NCBI GenBank assembly: GCA_944990035.1
Contig: CALYLX010000156.1
Coordinates: forward strand, 186,001 to 250,000
DNA length: 64,000 nt
Source of the DNA: Clitopilus passeckerianus
Lineage: Eukaryota > Basidiomycota > Agaricomycetes > Agaricales > Entolomataceae
Direction: 5' to 3'
The notes under the pieces were generated by a model that saw only the letters and a list, made by a program, of their open reading frames with translations, did not search any database and was not told the origin of the DNA. Both the position numbers and the translations under genes were made by a program. Of the stretch, positions 41,629 to 53,081 are shown in pieces; the stretch's first letter is position 1, and each line of letters begins with the position of its first letter.

Positions 41629-41769
41629 TGCTCAGGTGGAGGATGATGGTGGAACGAGATGTAGGGGAATATGCATAGCCTAGTCGTACAATATACAATT
41701 CTCTTCAAGAACCAATTTATCGGAGTGAAGCTACAATTCAGAAACATGTCCATGCGTAGTCGAGCTATT

Positions 41770-44700
41770 TCACGCAATCATCGCAAGAATGAAAAGAGTA
41801 AGGAAGAGTCGGAGCAGATTGTTCACCCTTTCCTCCCGAATCGCACCTGGAAGCCGTCCAGCAAACCAATCAAATCTGGTCCCGATCATCTTCCATTCTC
41901 CGCGATTGACAAGTCCATGAACCCTCCCGATCTCAGTCGCCATTCGGATAAGAGAACTTTCAATCACTGCAAGCCCCCAACGCCATCGTCGAATCGTCGA
42001 ATCTATCCCTTTCGTGCGCTCTGGATGTCTGAACAGATGCTGGTTTAGGTCGAAGAATACGTTGGCTATAATCGTGCAGAGGAAAGCTTTGATGAAGAAT
42101 AGACCTGTGGAATGCCAACGTTCGAGAAAAGAGAAAACTCCTAGTACGATGCATCCACAAAGCATCTCGGCACTGTTTGGGGCGCGGTCGCAATATGTGA
42201 GATGCGGGAACCTTGAAATCAGTGCCCCATCGCCATATGCCCACATATAAAACCTTCGATATGAGCGTCGCCCTCCGTTCCACCAAGGATGAACCACCCT
42301 GACCAGAGGGGCAGCAATAAATCCTTTACCTCCCTCCACGTCGGATAGGAAATACTCGCGTTTCTTTCTGCAGAAATCGATATCCTCCCCGCCGCCAGTC
42401 TTGGGATAAACAGGATCGTATGAGATCCCGTCATCAATTCTGCGAGTGAGAAGGTTGGCAGTGACTCCCCAAGGAACATCATCAGCAAATTCAAGATTGC
42501 AGGCAATATTCCAGAAGTGGGTGACGCCAGCGAGGTGAACGGCGGTGGTGAAGATGCTGGCGGCCGGAGGGAAGCGGGTCGATCCTATAAATCCTGCGGC
42601 ATTAGGATGTTCACGGATGATGTGCTCCGCTTCGATGATAAGATTTGGGTCGGGGACGACATCATCATCCAAAAAATGGATCCAGTCTGCTGCGGATTCT
42701 TTCATTCCTTGGTTTCGTGATTCGGATGCACCTAGATTCTTCTGGTTCCTACGGATTCGGATATCGGGCCGGTGGGCATATTCTTTTTCGAGCTGAGCGA
42801 TGTTGGGTGAATTGGGATCGTCGATGATGATGATAAACATGGTGGTAGCGGTGGTAGATGGTTTGAGGTCCAAGAGTTTACGAAGTATGGGTAAGTTGAC
42901 ACGGTAGCAGGGGATCACGACATCAATGGTCAGCTTCTCCATAGTATTGGTGGAGGTGGAGGGGCGGTTGGTTTCTAGCCATTGACGGGTGGTGGAGACA
43001 GCATCTGACAGAGGTTTGAATGTCCATCCACGAGCGGACACCTTCTCATAACGAGCAGCATCTGGTCCACCGACGCCATTGGTGAGCCTGTGCTCGATCA
43101 TGGCGGAGCATCCCCATCGACGATATAATTGGAAGAGGAAAGGATCGCCGTCCTGGTTAATGAAGATGGGTGGTACTACGGTACCCTCAAATATGGCCAT
43201 ATGTGTCTTATGGATGGCGGGGAAGGTAGGCATGCCGGGAAAGGAGATATCAGTGAAGGCTACGCAGCCGAAACCAAAGGGCATGTAGTTCTGGGCCGCC
43301 AGGTCCTGAAATTTGGCCTTGATGCTTCGCATCCAGCCTTCATCTTTCAATATAACATCGTCACCCATGAGAATGAAGAAGTCACATCTGGCTTCCCATG
43401 CTGCCTTAGCGCAGGCACGCCAGATGGAACAGACATGCCCTCGGGGGTGCCTGCACATGATAACGGTGACATCTGTGATGCCGTGAGCGAGGAGGACCTG
43501 CTCAGCTCTGGATGGCCGTTGGTTGGAGGGTAGAAGGAAGAAGTCATCTTGGTCGATACCAAGGTATAGCTTGATACGATAACGAGTGACACCTTGAGAA
43601 TGTGTATCACGCCATGTCGTATCGTACAGCGAGGTGGCAAAGCGGGTGAGATTTGTCAAACAATCCTCGGGAAAAGGAGAGGCCCTCGACGTGATGGGTA
43701 ACAGGATACCAAATGTAGTATCATCGGTGTCCAGGTTTACGAGCTGGCTTCTCGAAAGGTTGGTAAGAATTTGTGCTTGTTCGTGATCGTCGCGACCAGA
43801 GAGAAGGGAGTCAACCTCGGATTGGATCCATTCCCCAGTTTTCGTCATTCCACTGCGAAGCGATGTCCGGGGAAACCATCGTAGAGTTCCTTCAATGAAG
43901 TCGTTATTGGAAGTCCGAGATGCCACACCAAGTGGGGCGTCGGTGACATAGGAAAAAGGGATCTTCTTGTTGACAGATGCAACTGAGAGTGCCAGCTCCG
44001 CCAAAGACTCGATGGAGATTGAAATTGGGCTGCCGATATTGACGGGCTGAGAGCAATTGGAATTGAGGAGTTTGATGACCGCGCTGACAGCGTCATCGAT
44101 GAACAAGAAGCTTCTGCGTTGCTTCCCATTGCCCCATATCTCGTAATTAAGCGCTGAAGAGTCGAAAGGGAGGTCGAGGAGATATTTCAACGAAATTGCC
44201 TTGCGCAGCATGGCTGCTGGAGCCTTCTCCCGTCCATTGCCCCAAGCTCCAAACGGGCCGTAAACATTGTGAAATCTAGCGACACGAACTTGAAGGGACG
44301 GCGGAGCATGCCTCACCAGCATCTCTGAGACGAGCTTTTCGAGTCCGTAAAGTCCTTGGGGGCGGGGAAACGAGCCAGACCATGCCTGGTCTTCACGAAG
44401 TGAAACGTCGTCTTCAAAGGAGCTTTGAAGCTGCGTTGGATAAACGCAAGCAGAGGAAGCATAGAGGAATAACTTGACGCCGGATTCTATGCTGGCAGAC
44501 AGAATATTCATGGTCATAATGTGGTTGTCGCCATAAATACGCCTTTCATTCCCATCGTGGATTGTACCCATGCCACCCATGTTCGCAGCAAAGTGTAGGA
44601 CGATATCGGCACCGATAACAGCTCGCTTCGCCATAGCTTCATCGCACAGGTTTCCTTGTATAAATTCATCGCAGATGCGTCCGGAGAATGCGCTTGTCGA

Positions 44701-45192
44701 TGCAATGTCGACGATTCTGACCGTGGAACCTTGTCTCAACAGTTCTCTAGCAACGTGAGAACCCTAAAAAAGTATGTCAGCACTTTGGTTGGTAATAAAG
44801 AGATGAGACTCAGATGCATAGGATCATCACGAGAACGACGCGCAGGTAGCTCCCTTGAAGAGAGCATCGTGCTCGCCGCAGGTCTAACCTGTGCTAGCCA
44901 ACTCGGGTGCCATTTCCAGAGTACACCTCTGATATCTGGAGAGCACAGATCTTGCGAATTGCACTTTCCAAACCACAGAGCAGTGTCTGAAGACAGCCCA
45001 CCGGTTTAGCGACGCTCAGGCCAGACCTTTTCGCGTGACAATCGCTTGGTGCATCTGAGTCGCATCCAGACTTACAATGAACCCATTACCCCCGGTTATT
45101 AGGACGAGTTTATTGGCGAGGTTAGAAGTGTTCGTATCCTCCTCCATGGTGCTGGTGAAGCTGTGAGAGTTGTTGGTGTTGACACCCACCAT
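41770..45192 (-). CDS. Trifunctional fusion: NAD(P)-dependent SDR epimerase, GT-A transferase, GT2 transferase with membrane tail
   Basis: About 1,036 aa in two exons. Exon 1 (45192-45076) ends in the Rossmann start LVLITGGNGFI, and exon 2 (44763-41770) continues GSHVARELLRQGSTVRIVDI, so the 312-bp intron is well supported. Domain 1 (to about residue 330) is an extended SDR like UDP-/GDP-sugar epimerases: YASSACVYP (about 137), YGLEK (about 177), FHNVYGPFG, RRSFLFIDDAV. Domain 2 (about 380-620) resembles a GT-A transferase with GDDVIL (about 505). Domain 3 is GT2: IDVVIPCYR (about 651), LGASESRNQG, FLDDDVVP (about 736) and GGGEDIDFCRKK. The C-terminus has hydrophobic segments (near 906, 925 and 1022-1036), suggesting Golgi, ER or plasma membrane. 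It should modify a nucleotide sugar and transfer sugars; products are unknown. It is divergent from the methyltransferase-GT8 gene. ATG 45147 is an alternative start. Confidence 0.85.
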
Positions 45193-45717
45193 ACGATTAG
45201 GAATCGCACTTGGGCCATTGATGAAATCATCCTGAGCGGGTAATCTGCGCAGCCATGCGGACTTGAGGATATTGTGCGGAAACGCCCCACCGACGATCCT
45301 ACCACTTCAGTATGAGCGCTTAAATTTGGGGTGGAACGTTATGAGCATGCATATAAGCTTTTAGAGATTCCAATACTTACGTGCGAGGCGAACGGAAAGA
45401 TGAATATCACGCCGTGAGGAGGATTTTCACTCCTTGCGGACATTCCACGAACCAATGAGGTACAGATAGGTGTGAAGCATGGGAGAAGAGGCCCTTGGGC
45501 GTCTCGCTCAGAATCAAGTGACGACCGTAAACGTCATGGATAAGGTAGGATGACAGACACGGTGGCCGATTAGGGCAGGTGTTGAGCGACAACCTGATTC
45601 AGGGAGCAAAGTTCGTCGGACAACAAGTGATGTCATGACGAACGAAGGGTGGCAGGGAATCTGCATAACGAGGTACCAAAGCCAGATGTCCTGCTTTTCC
45701 TGGTTAAGTCCACCATA
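45193..45717. promoter_or_regulatory. Shared promoter of the two glycan-enzyme fusion genes
   Basis: 525 bases between divergent starts. A 60-codon minus-strand frame inside it (45407-45592) has no domain and I do not count it. Additional 5' exons for either gene cannot be excluded. Confidence 0.55.
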
Positions 45718-47379
45718 ATGGAGTGGTGTGTCCAGGCTGTTGCCGACGCAAACGACAAAACCTTCCACTTTACAGAGACGCAGGATTGGTTCTCGTTCAA
45801 TGTTGACAACTGGAAACCATTGTTCCCACTCATCGAGTCGAAGAAGCCGCGAGTCCTAGAGATAGGGTCCTGGGAGGGGCGTTCCGCCGTTTTCCTGCTC
45901 GAACACCTATGCAAAGAAGCCGGACAGATCGTCTGCATCGATCATTTCGACCTCTTCCAAACCGAGGCTGGACGTGAGAGGTTCGAGAAGATCAAGCATA
46001 ACCTCTCGTTGGTGGGGAAGAACTTTCGAATAATGTCCCAGTTCAGCTTCCCTGCCTTGATGGAAATTCTCGTGGAGGAGATGATGCCGAAGGGGAAGTT
46101 ATCGGGGGATGAAAGGCCGGGTTTTGACTGGATATATGTCGACGGCTCGCACGAGGCCGATGATACGTTCCTCGACGGGGAGTTGGCGTGGAGGTTGGCG
46201 AGGAAGGGTGCAATATTCATATTTGACGACTACCATTGGGATAAAGAACCGGAGGATAGTATCCACCATCCGAGGAGGGGGATTGATGCCTTCCTTGATC
46301 TTCACCGGGGAGAATACGAAAGGCTTACGAAGGAGGAGGATTATCAGGTTGTGCTGAGGAAGACGGCGGAGATGAGGATTGGGTTTTTGGTCCCAGAGGC
46401 GGCCTCGAAACCAGAACACCTCGACGCTGCGTTCGACTACGGAATGCATCTCGCATTCGCCATCAACTCCTCGTTTGTAATGGCCGCCGGTGTGGCCATA
46501 CAAAGCATAGCGGAAACCACTCCAGGGCGAATCACCGTCTACATCTTCGACTTCGGGCTTGCGGATGGAGACCGCAAGCGGCTATCCGAGTCCATCGCCA
46601 ATCTGGACCGCAGCAGTGGCGAAATCACCATGAAGTTCCTCCCCCTGGGTGACAACAGTCTTGCGAAGACTCTAGGGCCTACATGGGCAAAGCTAGATGT
46701 CCTTCTCCAGGTCCCAGTCGAACGTGTTTTGTACCTCGATGCCGATATCCTCGTTCGTGCGGATATCCGGGCCCTCTGGGAGACAGACCTCCATGGAAAG
46801 CCACTCGCGGCGGTGACCGACATTGGACACCCTATGGGACACGCTGGGATCAAGCGTGGCCCATATTTCAACGCCGGCGTGTTGTTATTTGACCTCGCAA
46901 AAGTCCGTGAACGCATTGACGAACTTTTGGCGTTGGCTAGATGTCTGGTCAATACGACCGAGTACAAAGACCAGGATGTGCTGAACACCCACTTCATCGA
47001 GAATTGGTTGCCCCTGGATCTTGCATGGAACGCTCAGGGCCTGGGGACCTACGCCAGGTATCCATCTACCGACCGAGATCTTCTCGACATGAAGGTGCTT
47101 GAGGAACCGAGGATCGTCCATTTCACAGGTCCAGTTCACCCGAGGATGGAGGAAGTCATGAATCCGTATGTCCAGCCTGTGACTGCAAAACCGTGGGGAT
47201 ACGCGGGCGCACCGGGACATCCATTCGAGCAGGCTTGGTGGGATGCCATAAGAAAGACAGCTTGGGGAGATGAGAAGATATTGGAAGCTCTGAAGGAAGA
47301 TTGCGAGTCCGCCAAGAGGAAGGCAGTAGATATTGGAGTTGAGGCATTCTATAAAGCATTACGAGGATGCACCAGATAG
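45718..47379 (+). CDS. Fusion of class I methyltransferase and GT8 glycosyltransferase
   Basis: An intronless frame of 553 aa from ATG 45718 (MEWCVQAVADANDKTFHF). Residues about 20-220 are a Methyltransf_24-type SAM domain: motif I VLEIGSWEGRSAVFLLEHL (about 47), IVCIDHFD, FDWIYVDGSHEADD (about 137) and IFIFDDYHWDK. Residues about 230-510 are GT8 (glycogenin/galactinol-synthase superfamily): AAGVAIQSIAETTPGRITVY, LYLDADILVRADI with the metal-binding DAD (about 339), YFNAGVLLFDL, EYKDQDVLNTHF and RIVHFTGPVHP. This suggests transfer of a sugar from a UDP-sugar, with methylation of a sugar or aglycone by the same polypeptide. No membrane segment is present, so it is probably cytosolic. Neither the acceptor nor the pathway is known. 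It shares a promoter with the SDR-GT-GT2 gene. Confidence 0.87.
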   Translation: MEWCVQAVADANDKTFHFTETQDWFSFNVDNWKPLFPLIESKKPRVLEIGSWEGRSAVFLLEHLCKEAGQIVCIDHFDLFQTEAGRERFEKIKHNLSLVGKNFRIMSQFSFPALMEILVEEMMPKGKLSGDERPGFDWIYVDGSHEADDTFLDGELAWRLARKGAIFIFDDYHWDKEPEDSIHHPRRGIDAFLDLHRGEYERLTKEEDYQVVLRKTAEMRIGFLVPEAASKPEHLDAAFDYGMHLAFAINSSFVMAAGVAIQSIAETTPGRITVYIFDFGLADGDRKRLSESIANLDRSSGEITMKFLPLGDNSLAKTLGPTWAKLDVLLQVPVERVLYLDADILVRADIRALWETDLHGKPLAAVTDIGHPMGHAGIKRGPYFNAGVLLFDLAKVRERIDELLALARCLVNTTEYKDQDVLNTHFIENWLPLDLAWNAQGLGTYARYPSTDRDLLDMKVLEEPRIVHFTGPVHPRMEEVMNPYVQPVTAKPWGYAGAPGHPFEQAWWDAIRKTAWGDEKILEALKEDCESAKRKAVDIGVEAFYKALRGCTR

Positions 47380-47580
47380 TTAGGAGCCAGAAAGGAAAAT
47401 GAGAATTGAGTTGAACATTTGAACTTCGACTCTCAAGCCACGACCGTAGCGGCCGAGATTGCACTGCCACATGTCAAGGGCTCATGTTTGCGTGACGTCA
47501 AAACTGAGAATCACGCCCACGTGCCGCTGTCACGCGTCGCGTTTTCTCATTTTCCGTTTATTCCTTTCGCAACTTTTGCC

Positions 47581-48852
47581 ATGCTGCTGCCACCACAGTC
47601 GAACATCGACATGCCTTCCTCTCCATCCTCTTCTTCTCCGAAGTTCAAGTTAGCAAAATTTAATGCCTCTAAGCAGAACATGGCTTCTGCTTCTGTCCCT
47701 CCCCCTACTGAATGGCCCACTCCCAAATGGCCCGAGAGCAACCAAATTTGCTCCTTATGTGCAAAGGCCAACGACTTTCCGCAGTATAGAATGTGTTCAA
47801 GCTGTCGGGAGAAGGGCAGGAAAGCGAGCCAGAGGCGCAGAAAGAGGCTGGACGAGCAGTGGAAGTACTCACACGATCATGAGGGCGAACAACGAAACTT
47901 GCCTGCAAGCTCGTCCAACTTGAAGGCGATTACGATGTTAAACAAGTTAGACCCTGCCGACAACCCATTCTATACTGAAAAGCGACCGAAACCACTGGCG
48001 AAAAGGAAGGCGGACGTTGCAGAATTATCGCAGGTGCCCAACGGCCCTCCCGGTCGGAATAGCAACCTATCACCTCCGCCCAAGAAGAAGAAGCTATCGG
48101 AGATCATGAATGCAAATGTGAAGGGTAGTAAGGAGGGGCCGACCTCGAACGTGGATATCCTGAAGAACAACCGTAAGGAAAAGGAGAATAAGAGCAGCGG
48201 GAGTGGACTTAGCAAGACTAAGGGTGTTGATTCAATTAAGGCGGAAAATGTAAGCTCGTGACAGTCTCTAATCGTTCTATCATGCACCTTCGCTAACGAA
48301 AACTTCATGATGTAGGCGGTACTTGTCTATACCGAATTCCAAAGCGCGTCCGAGATGTACACATATCTGCAGCGCTTCAGAGCCACAACCACCTCCTCGT
48401 CGTCGAACCCCATGTCGATTTCAGCGCCTTTGCCTCACAAAAAGCGGCGCCTGCTCATCTTTCGCGGTTGTTACTCTATCGTGGCTAAATTAGACACGGA
48501 CGAGAAGAAGCGTGCAAGGCTGGTTGCCGAAGAGGTCAGAAAAATCGCGAAGCTTTCGTTCTAGTGAGTCTTTCTTCCCGAATGCCCTATAAAACCTAAT
48601 ACTAACGATCGCTTCAGTCACAGAATCCCCGCCTACGACTGTGGCTCTAAGATCACCTACCGATGTACCTGCCTGGCCGGTACCGCTTCTTCTACTTCAA
48701 ATGCTTCTGCTGCCACAAAGTCGGCACCACCTGGTGCTGCACCGAACGAGATATGTGGGGGACAGGTCGTGATTATGGTCGAGAAGGATATGTCACACCC
48801 AATAGGCATTCCGGGTCAAAGGATTATAGTGGAGGTTAAGCATCCTGCTTGA
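47581..48852 (+). CDS. Basic CxxC..CxxC protein (paralog 1), unknown function
   Basis: Three exons. ATG 47581 (MLLPPQSNIDMPSSPSSSSP); a longer frame upstream has no ATG. A putative zinc site ICSLCAKANDFPQYRMCSSC (C-x2-C-x11-C-x2-C) is followed by a strongly basic helix (GRKASQRRRKRLDEQWK), then a disordered Lys/Ser/Pro-rich middle with NLS-like PPPKKKKL. Intron 1 starts near 48250 (gtaagc); exon 2 encodes AVLVYTEFQSASEMYTYLQR and RRLLIFRGCYSIVAKLDTDE. Intron 2 (gtgagt..cag) joins SFY|H; exon 3 ends ITYRCTCLAG, VVIMVEKDMSHPIGIPGQRI, VEVKHPA. Likely nuclear and nucleic-acid associated; family not recognised. The paralog is convergent at 49.7-51.0 kb. Confidence 0.75.
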
Positions 48853-49726
48853 GGCGGAGAAGCGAGGTCGAGCTGAAAGGAGTGGTGTATATGGCACTTG
48901 GAACGATCCACGGAAAGATTATAATATATTCGGTGTACTAGTAGTGTACTTGACATTTATTCTCAATTTATACCCACTTAATTGATTCATTGACCACCGT
49001 GTATGGAGAAAGGGCGAATGCTATTAAACCTAGTCTAAGGACGAGATGACCGGCCTCCCGGAAAATGTTGCTTGGAAAGTAATTCAGTCTAGCAGATGTG
49101 AGTGTGTCAGTACCGTGACTCAGCAGCTCCTTTACGGAGGTCGTATATGTGCAAGGTCCAGTTTTGAATACTGTGTGTTAAAGTATCCTCTAGACCAAAG
49201 CATCGATGTTCCCTTAAGATTGCCCTGAAAGGGGCTTCTAGAAATTCCACGTGAAAGAATTGGTTCCCAAAACTGGTTGTATTTTCGTTTTATGTCAAGT
49301 CGGCACATCTGACAAGACACATAATATACTGAACGGATCTTTGGTCATGGTCTTCAACTAATATATACCTCGAGTTCATGAAATGGCGTCGTTTATGTAG
49401 AGAGCGACAACGACCGTAGCCGTAAGGTCCAGTATCGAGCCGATAGACGCCACTAAAAGGTGGTTTTCTTAGTAGCACGCAATGCAAGAGGGAGCCCATC
49501 AGACACGGGCAAGGGTTGTGGTAGCCTCAGATATTGAAGCTGATTCAGTATGTCGTCCTTGACTGAATAAAACTTCTCTGGCAGGTGAGAAGAGGTCACA
49601 TGTCTCGTACACCAAAGGTATCCATTCAAATTACTACACTATCCACCAACTCATATACTCTAGTTCGTATTACTTGATTCCAATTACCTACACTGCCAAC
49701 CCCTCCCCCGCGGGGCCATACCCACT
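48853..49726. other. Convergent 3' regions, no gene seen
   Basis: About 870 bases between the stops of two convergent paralogs. Small frames only; no domain or repeat recognised. Confidence 0.5.
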
Positions 49727-51043
49727 CTACGAAATATCAGGATGCCTTACGGCCACGTACACCCTCTGGCCTGGAATCCCAGCAGGATGCGTCAAGTCCC
49801 TCTCGACTGTGATAACGATAACGCCATCACAGACCGTGTTCGGCGCAGAGCTGGGTGGTCCCAGATCGCTACTCGGTATGCTTGAAAGGGTCGAACAACC
49901 GGTTGACTGCATAGCCAGGCAGGAACACCGGTAGGTGAGTTTGTTGCTGCTGTCGGATATTGGGATTTCGTGACTATTTGGAGACATGGGTTAGCAGGAC
50001 TCTCAGTGGCAAATTTCGGATATGGGACGTAGGAAAAAAGAAATTCGAGAATAGTATCCATTGAATTCTGAATTCCGAAGGACATATTCCGGAAGGAGGA
50101 AAAGCGAGTTATAAGGATGGGGAGAAGGAATGGAGAGGATGAAGGAAAAAACGTACTTGAATGGGTATTTGCTGAATTCGCGGAGTTCGTCTCTCACAAC
50201 CTCAGCTCGGCGCTTCTCGTCTACATTGGGGGCGGAGACAACAGAGTAGCAGCCGTGAAAGGAGAGCATGCGTAGCCGAGACCTTATCAGAAGGTGGGCC
50301 AACTGGGTCTCAACGAAGGCCTGGTGAAGGGCCTGATACAGCTCAGTAGCACTCTGGAATTCGTTGTAGGTGTGATCGAGCTCCTTTCGGAAGGCCTATA
50401 GGAGATAACGTTCATTAATTAGGTCGAATATTGAGAGATATGGAGACAGGAATTGTGCACGTACGTGTTCTGGGACGACCGAGTCCACACCTAAGCTCTT
50501 CGTCCTCTCAATCTCCTGCGTATAGGGCTCCTCCCCCTTTACTTCCACAACCCTCGCCTTCATATGGTCTGCCTGGAGCCCCACAAGCGCCACAATATCC
50601 GCCTTCCTCTTCTTCGGCGGTGAGGGTAGGTTGTCCTCATCGGAGGTGAGCTCATAGCGTTCGTTGCTATCGAGCCTGAGGGAACTGTCTGTGCATCCTG
50701 ACCAGGACGATTTCTCCATATTTCTCTTCCCCAGGGGCTTCTCCACCACAGGAAACTTCGACACGAAGGCTTCATCGCCACTTAATGCTCTTCCTCGCTC
50801 CTCCTTCATCTTTTTCTGCTTAGCCCGTCGGGTCGCCCGCTTCCGTTGCTGTTCTCGACACGGTGGGCACTGCCTGTATCTCGTATAATTGTTGGGCTTC
50901 CTGCAGGCGGAGCAGAGGCTTCTGCTGGGAGAGGATCCGGATGGGAGTAATGTTACTGGGTCGAGAGATAGTTCGACACCATTGACGGATACGACGATAT
51001 TTTTATCCAGGTGAGGTGAGAACGAGTCGAGATTTGAATGCAT
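49727..51043 (-). CDS. Basic CxxC..CxxC protein (paralog 2), unknown function
   Basis: Same architecture as the 47.6-48.9 kb gene. ATG 51043 (MHSNLDSFSPHLDKNIVV), then LCSACRKPNNYTRYRQCPPC with identical cysteine spacing and a basic helix (RKRATRRAKQKKMKEERG), a disordered middle with PPKKRKAD, an exon with AFRKELDHTYNEFQSATELY and RLRMLSFHGCYSVVSAPNVD, an intron of about 185 bp (donor gtacgt near 50154), and a last exon HEIPISDSSNKLTYRCSCLA ... VIVITVERDLTHPAGIPGQR, VYVAVRHPDIS. The shared C-terminal motif RC.CLA...V.I.VE.D..HP.GIPGQR is the best family signature. Function unknown; probably DNA- or RNA-binding from composition only. Confidence 0.73.
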
Positions 51044-51638
51044 TCTGAGGATGAGGAGTATGCAGCGAAGGAACTGGAGGAAAGTAGGACCCTTGAGAGG
51101 CAAGAGCTAAAGCTTTGGAAGTACTAGCGAGAAGCCATCGTGAAAGTGGCACGTGGTTCCATTGATGGTACTCGTCCTCTGGCGAGATGTGCGCATCTTG
51201 GACGCCTTCTGGCATTGAACGTTGCATGCCCGGGGAGTTTATACCAAGAACGTATGCTGAGAGTCGGGGGAGGACGATTGTGCAAGAATTGTGATCGGCC
51301 ACAACCAAGTTTTCCTCGACCGGCCCTCATCCACCTTCGCAGCACCGCCACCCCAGGTCCATCCTTGCTTGGCCAAATCGACAACGGCAGGCTGCAGCTA
51401 CCACCATCCAGTTCTACAGAACCGTCGTACCGAAGCGCAGAGCATGCGGAGTCGCTAGCAAACCATGGACCAAAGCTTGACTTCCACTTTCTCAGCCCGA
51501 GCAAATAATCATAATTTTTAACAAAATACAAATGGCTGCAAGGAACAAGCAGGGACAGCAGTTGGTACGAAACGTTTCTGAACTATTCACGCTCTCATCC
51601 GCTGACGATCCCTTCTAGACTCTAAAACCTCTTTTATC
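51044..51638. other. Intergenic, no supported gene
   Basis: About 595 bases. Overlapping frames on both strands (51140-51508 plus and 51124-51531 minus) mirror each other and show no domain, so neither is called. Confidence 0.45.
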
Positions 51639-53081
51639 TCACCCTGAGGCGGCACCGCTGCACGAAACACCCAAGCTGCTGTCTACATTCGAACACAATA
51701 CTTTGGCGGACCCGCTAGCTGGCTTGACGCTAAAGCTTTCAAAGAAGATGTTACATGTGCCAGCTGGCGGACAGTTGAGGTTGGCGACATTTTGGCCGTA
51801 TTTTGTTGACCTATGGCCGAAACCTGGTTAGTCGTCTTTTGAACCACATGGGAAACTGGAGATACTGACGTTGTTCCAGAAAACCTCTTGAAGTATACGC
51901 CAGTGACGGTACTCGTGCTGGGGTTCGCACTGCAGTCGCTATCGCTGCTTGATCCATAGCAAGATTGGATTTGAGCAGCGTAGTCGCAGTTCTTGACAGT
52001 TATGTCTGCCCAAGTCACGTTCGAGACTGTGGCGACGCCGTGGCTGGAACCGCCTTCGTAAAGCTTGATGCCGACAGCTTTGGCGGAGTCCACCATGGTT
52101 GCTGGGCCGAGATACGCGTTGGTAACCTGATAAAGATCGAGCAGTTGAAAATTGGTGAGTGACATCGAGCCATGTACGAGCCTCAGTTGACTTACAGTAT
52201 CTTTAGATCCAGAGCCTCCAGCCAAGCTTCCTACTGACAGGCCGTGCGAGCCTGTGCAAGTGATATTCTTGACATAGGCAAAGTCAGACCCTGGCTTGAG
52301 CGCGACGCAGTCATCCTTCCGAATCATGGTCAGCTACATTCTTCTTTGACCCAGAGGCAGAATCTTACCTGGTTCTTGACAGTCGTATGCTCGATCGTTA
52401 CATACTTGCTGCTCCCAACATCGAACCCATCCGTGTTCTTTGCAGTGGCGTCAGATGTGGAGGTCGCATCCAGCCTCAGATAGGAGTAAAGGATGTTGGT
52501 GGAACCACCGTTGACAGAGTGGAATACATTGGGAGGGTTCTTGAAGCGGAGGTTGGAGATGGTGATTTGGCTGGAGGTGCCTTGGATGTAGACGAGCGTG
52601 GGCCGCTTGTAGCTGCTGTCTGACGCGAATTCTGCAAGCAAGTCAATACACCATTTCCCCAAATACGATCAATGCATTAACGCCTACTCTGCCAGAAAGG
52701 AACCCCATTGCCGTCAACCAACCCAGACCCAGTCCTGGTCGTAATAGTCGCACCCTTAATACCATCAATCATGATAGCCCCTCGTACACCCTGCCAGAAA
52801 TTCAAATCATCAGACATTTTCAACGTTCCTTCGATTTGAATCTCGCAGCCGCTGCAGCCGGTGAGGTCGAGGGTGGATCGGAGCTGATAGGTCTTGCCGG
52901 CGGAGAGGACGATGATACCGCCGTTGCCGCAGGATTTTATGGCGGATTCGATGGCGGGGACGTCGTCTGTGCTGGAGGAACCAGCGGATGCAACTGTGCA
53001 TGTTGCTCGGCGGGAGAAGGCACCAGCGTAGACGTTGCTGAGTGCCAAGGAGATGAAGAAACTGAGTTTGAGAGGGTTCAT
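51639..53081 (-). CDS. GH28 exo-polygalacturonase-like enzyme, secreted
   Basis: Probably releases galacturonic acid from pectin ends outside the cell. Start ATG 53081 with signal peptide MNPLKLSFFISLALSNVYAG. The GH28 parallel beta-helix motifs follow in order: NTDGFD, DDCVALKPG, GSHGLSVGS and AVGIKLYEGGSSHG, whose GIKLYEG replaces the R-I-K of endo-enzymes and is usual in the exo-polygalacturonase branch. Several short introns split the gene. The last one (gtcagt..catag) joins SGTT to STKYGQNVANLNCPPAGTC and restores the typical C-terminus LCSNVDSSLGVSC, stop 51639-51641; without splicing the frame would stop earlier at 51683. The gene is divergent from a pectin methylesterase. Confidence 0.88.

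Noticed and set aside
45407..45592. 60-codon minus-strand frame between the glycan-enzyme genes
   Set aside because: No domain. It might be a 5' exon of the SDR gene, but the frame does not join cleanly.
45649..45717. N-terminal extension of the methyltransferase-GT8 gene
   Set aside because: Would start at GTG; the ATG at 45718 precedes the conserved domain.
47419..47580. N-terminal extension of the CxxC protein
   Set aside because: Begins at TTG with no ATG; the first ATG is 47581.
51124..51531. Overlapping frames on both strands near 51.3 kb
   Set aside because: No domain, no paralog, mirrored frames.
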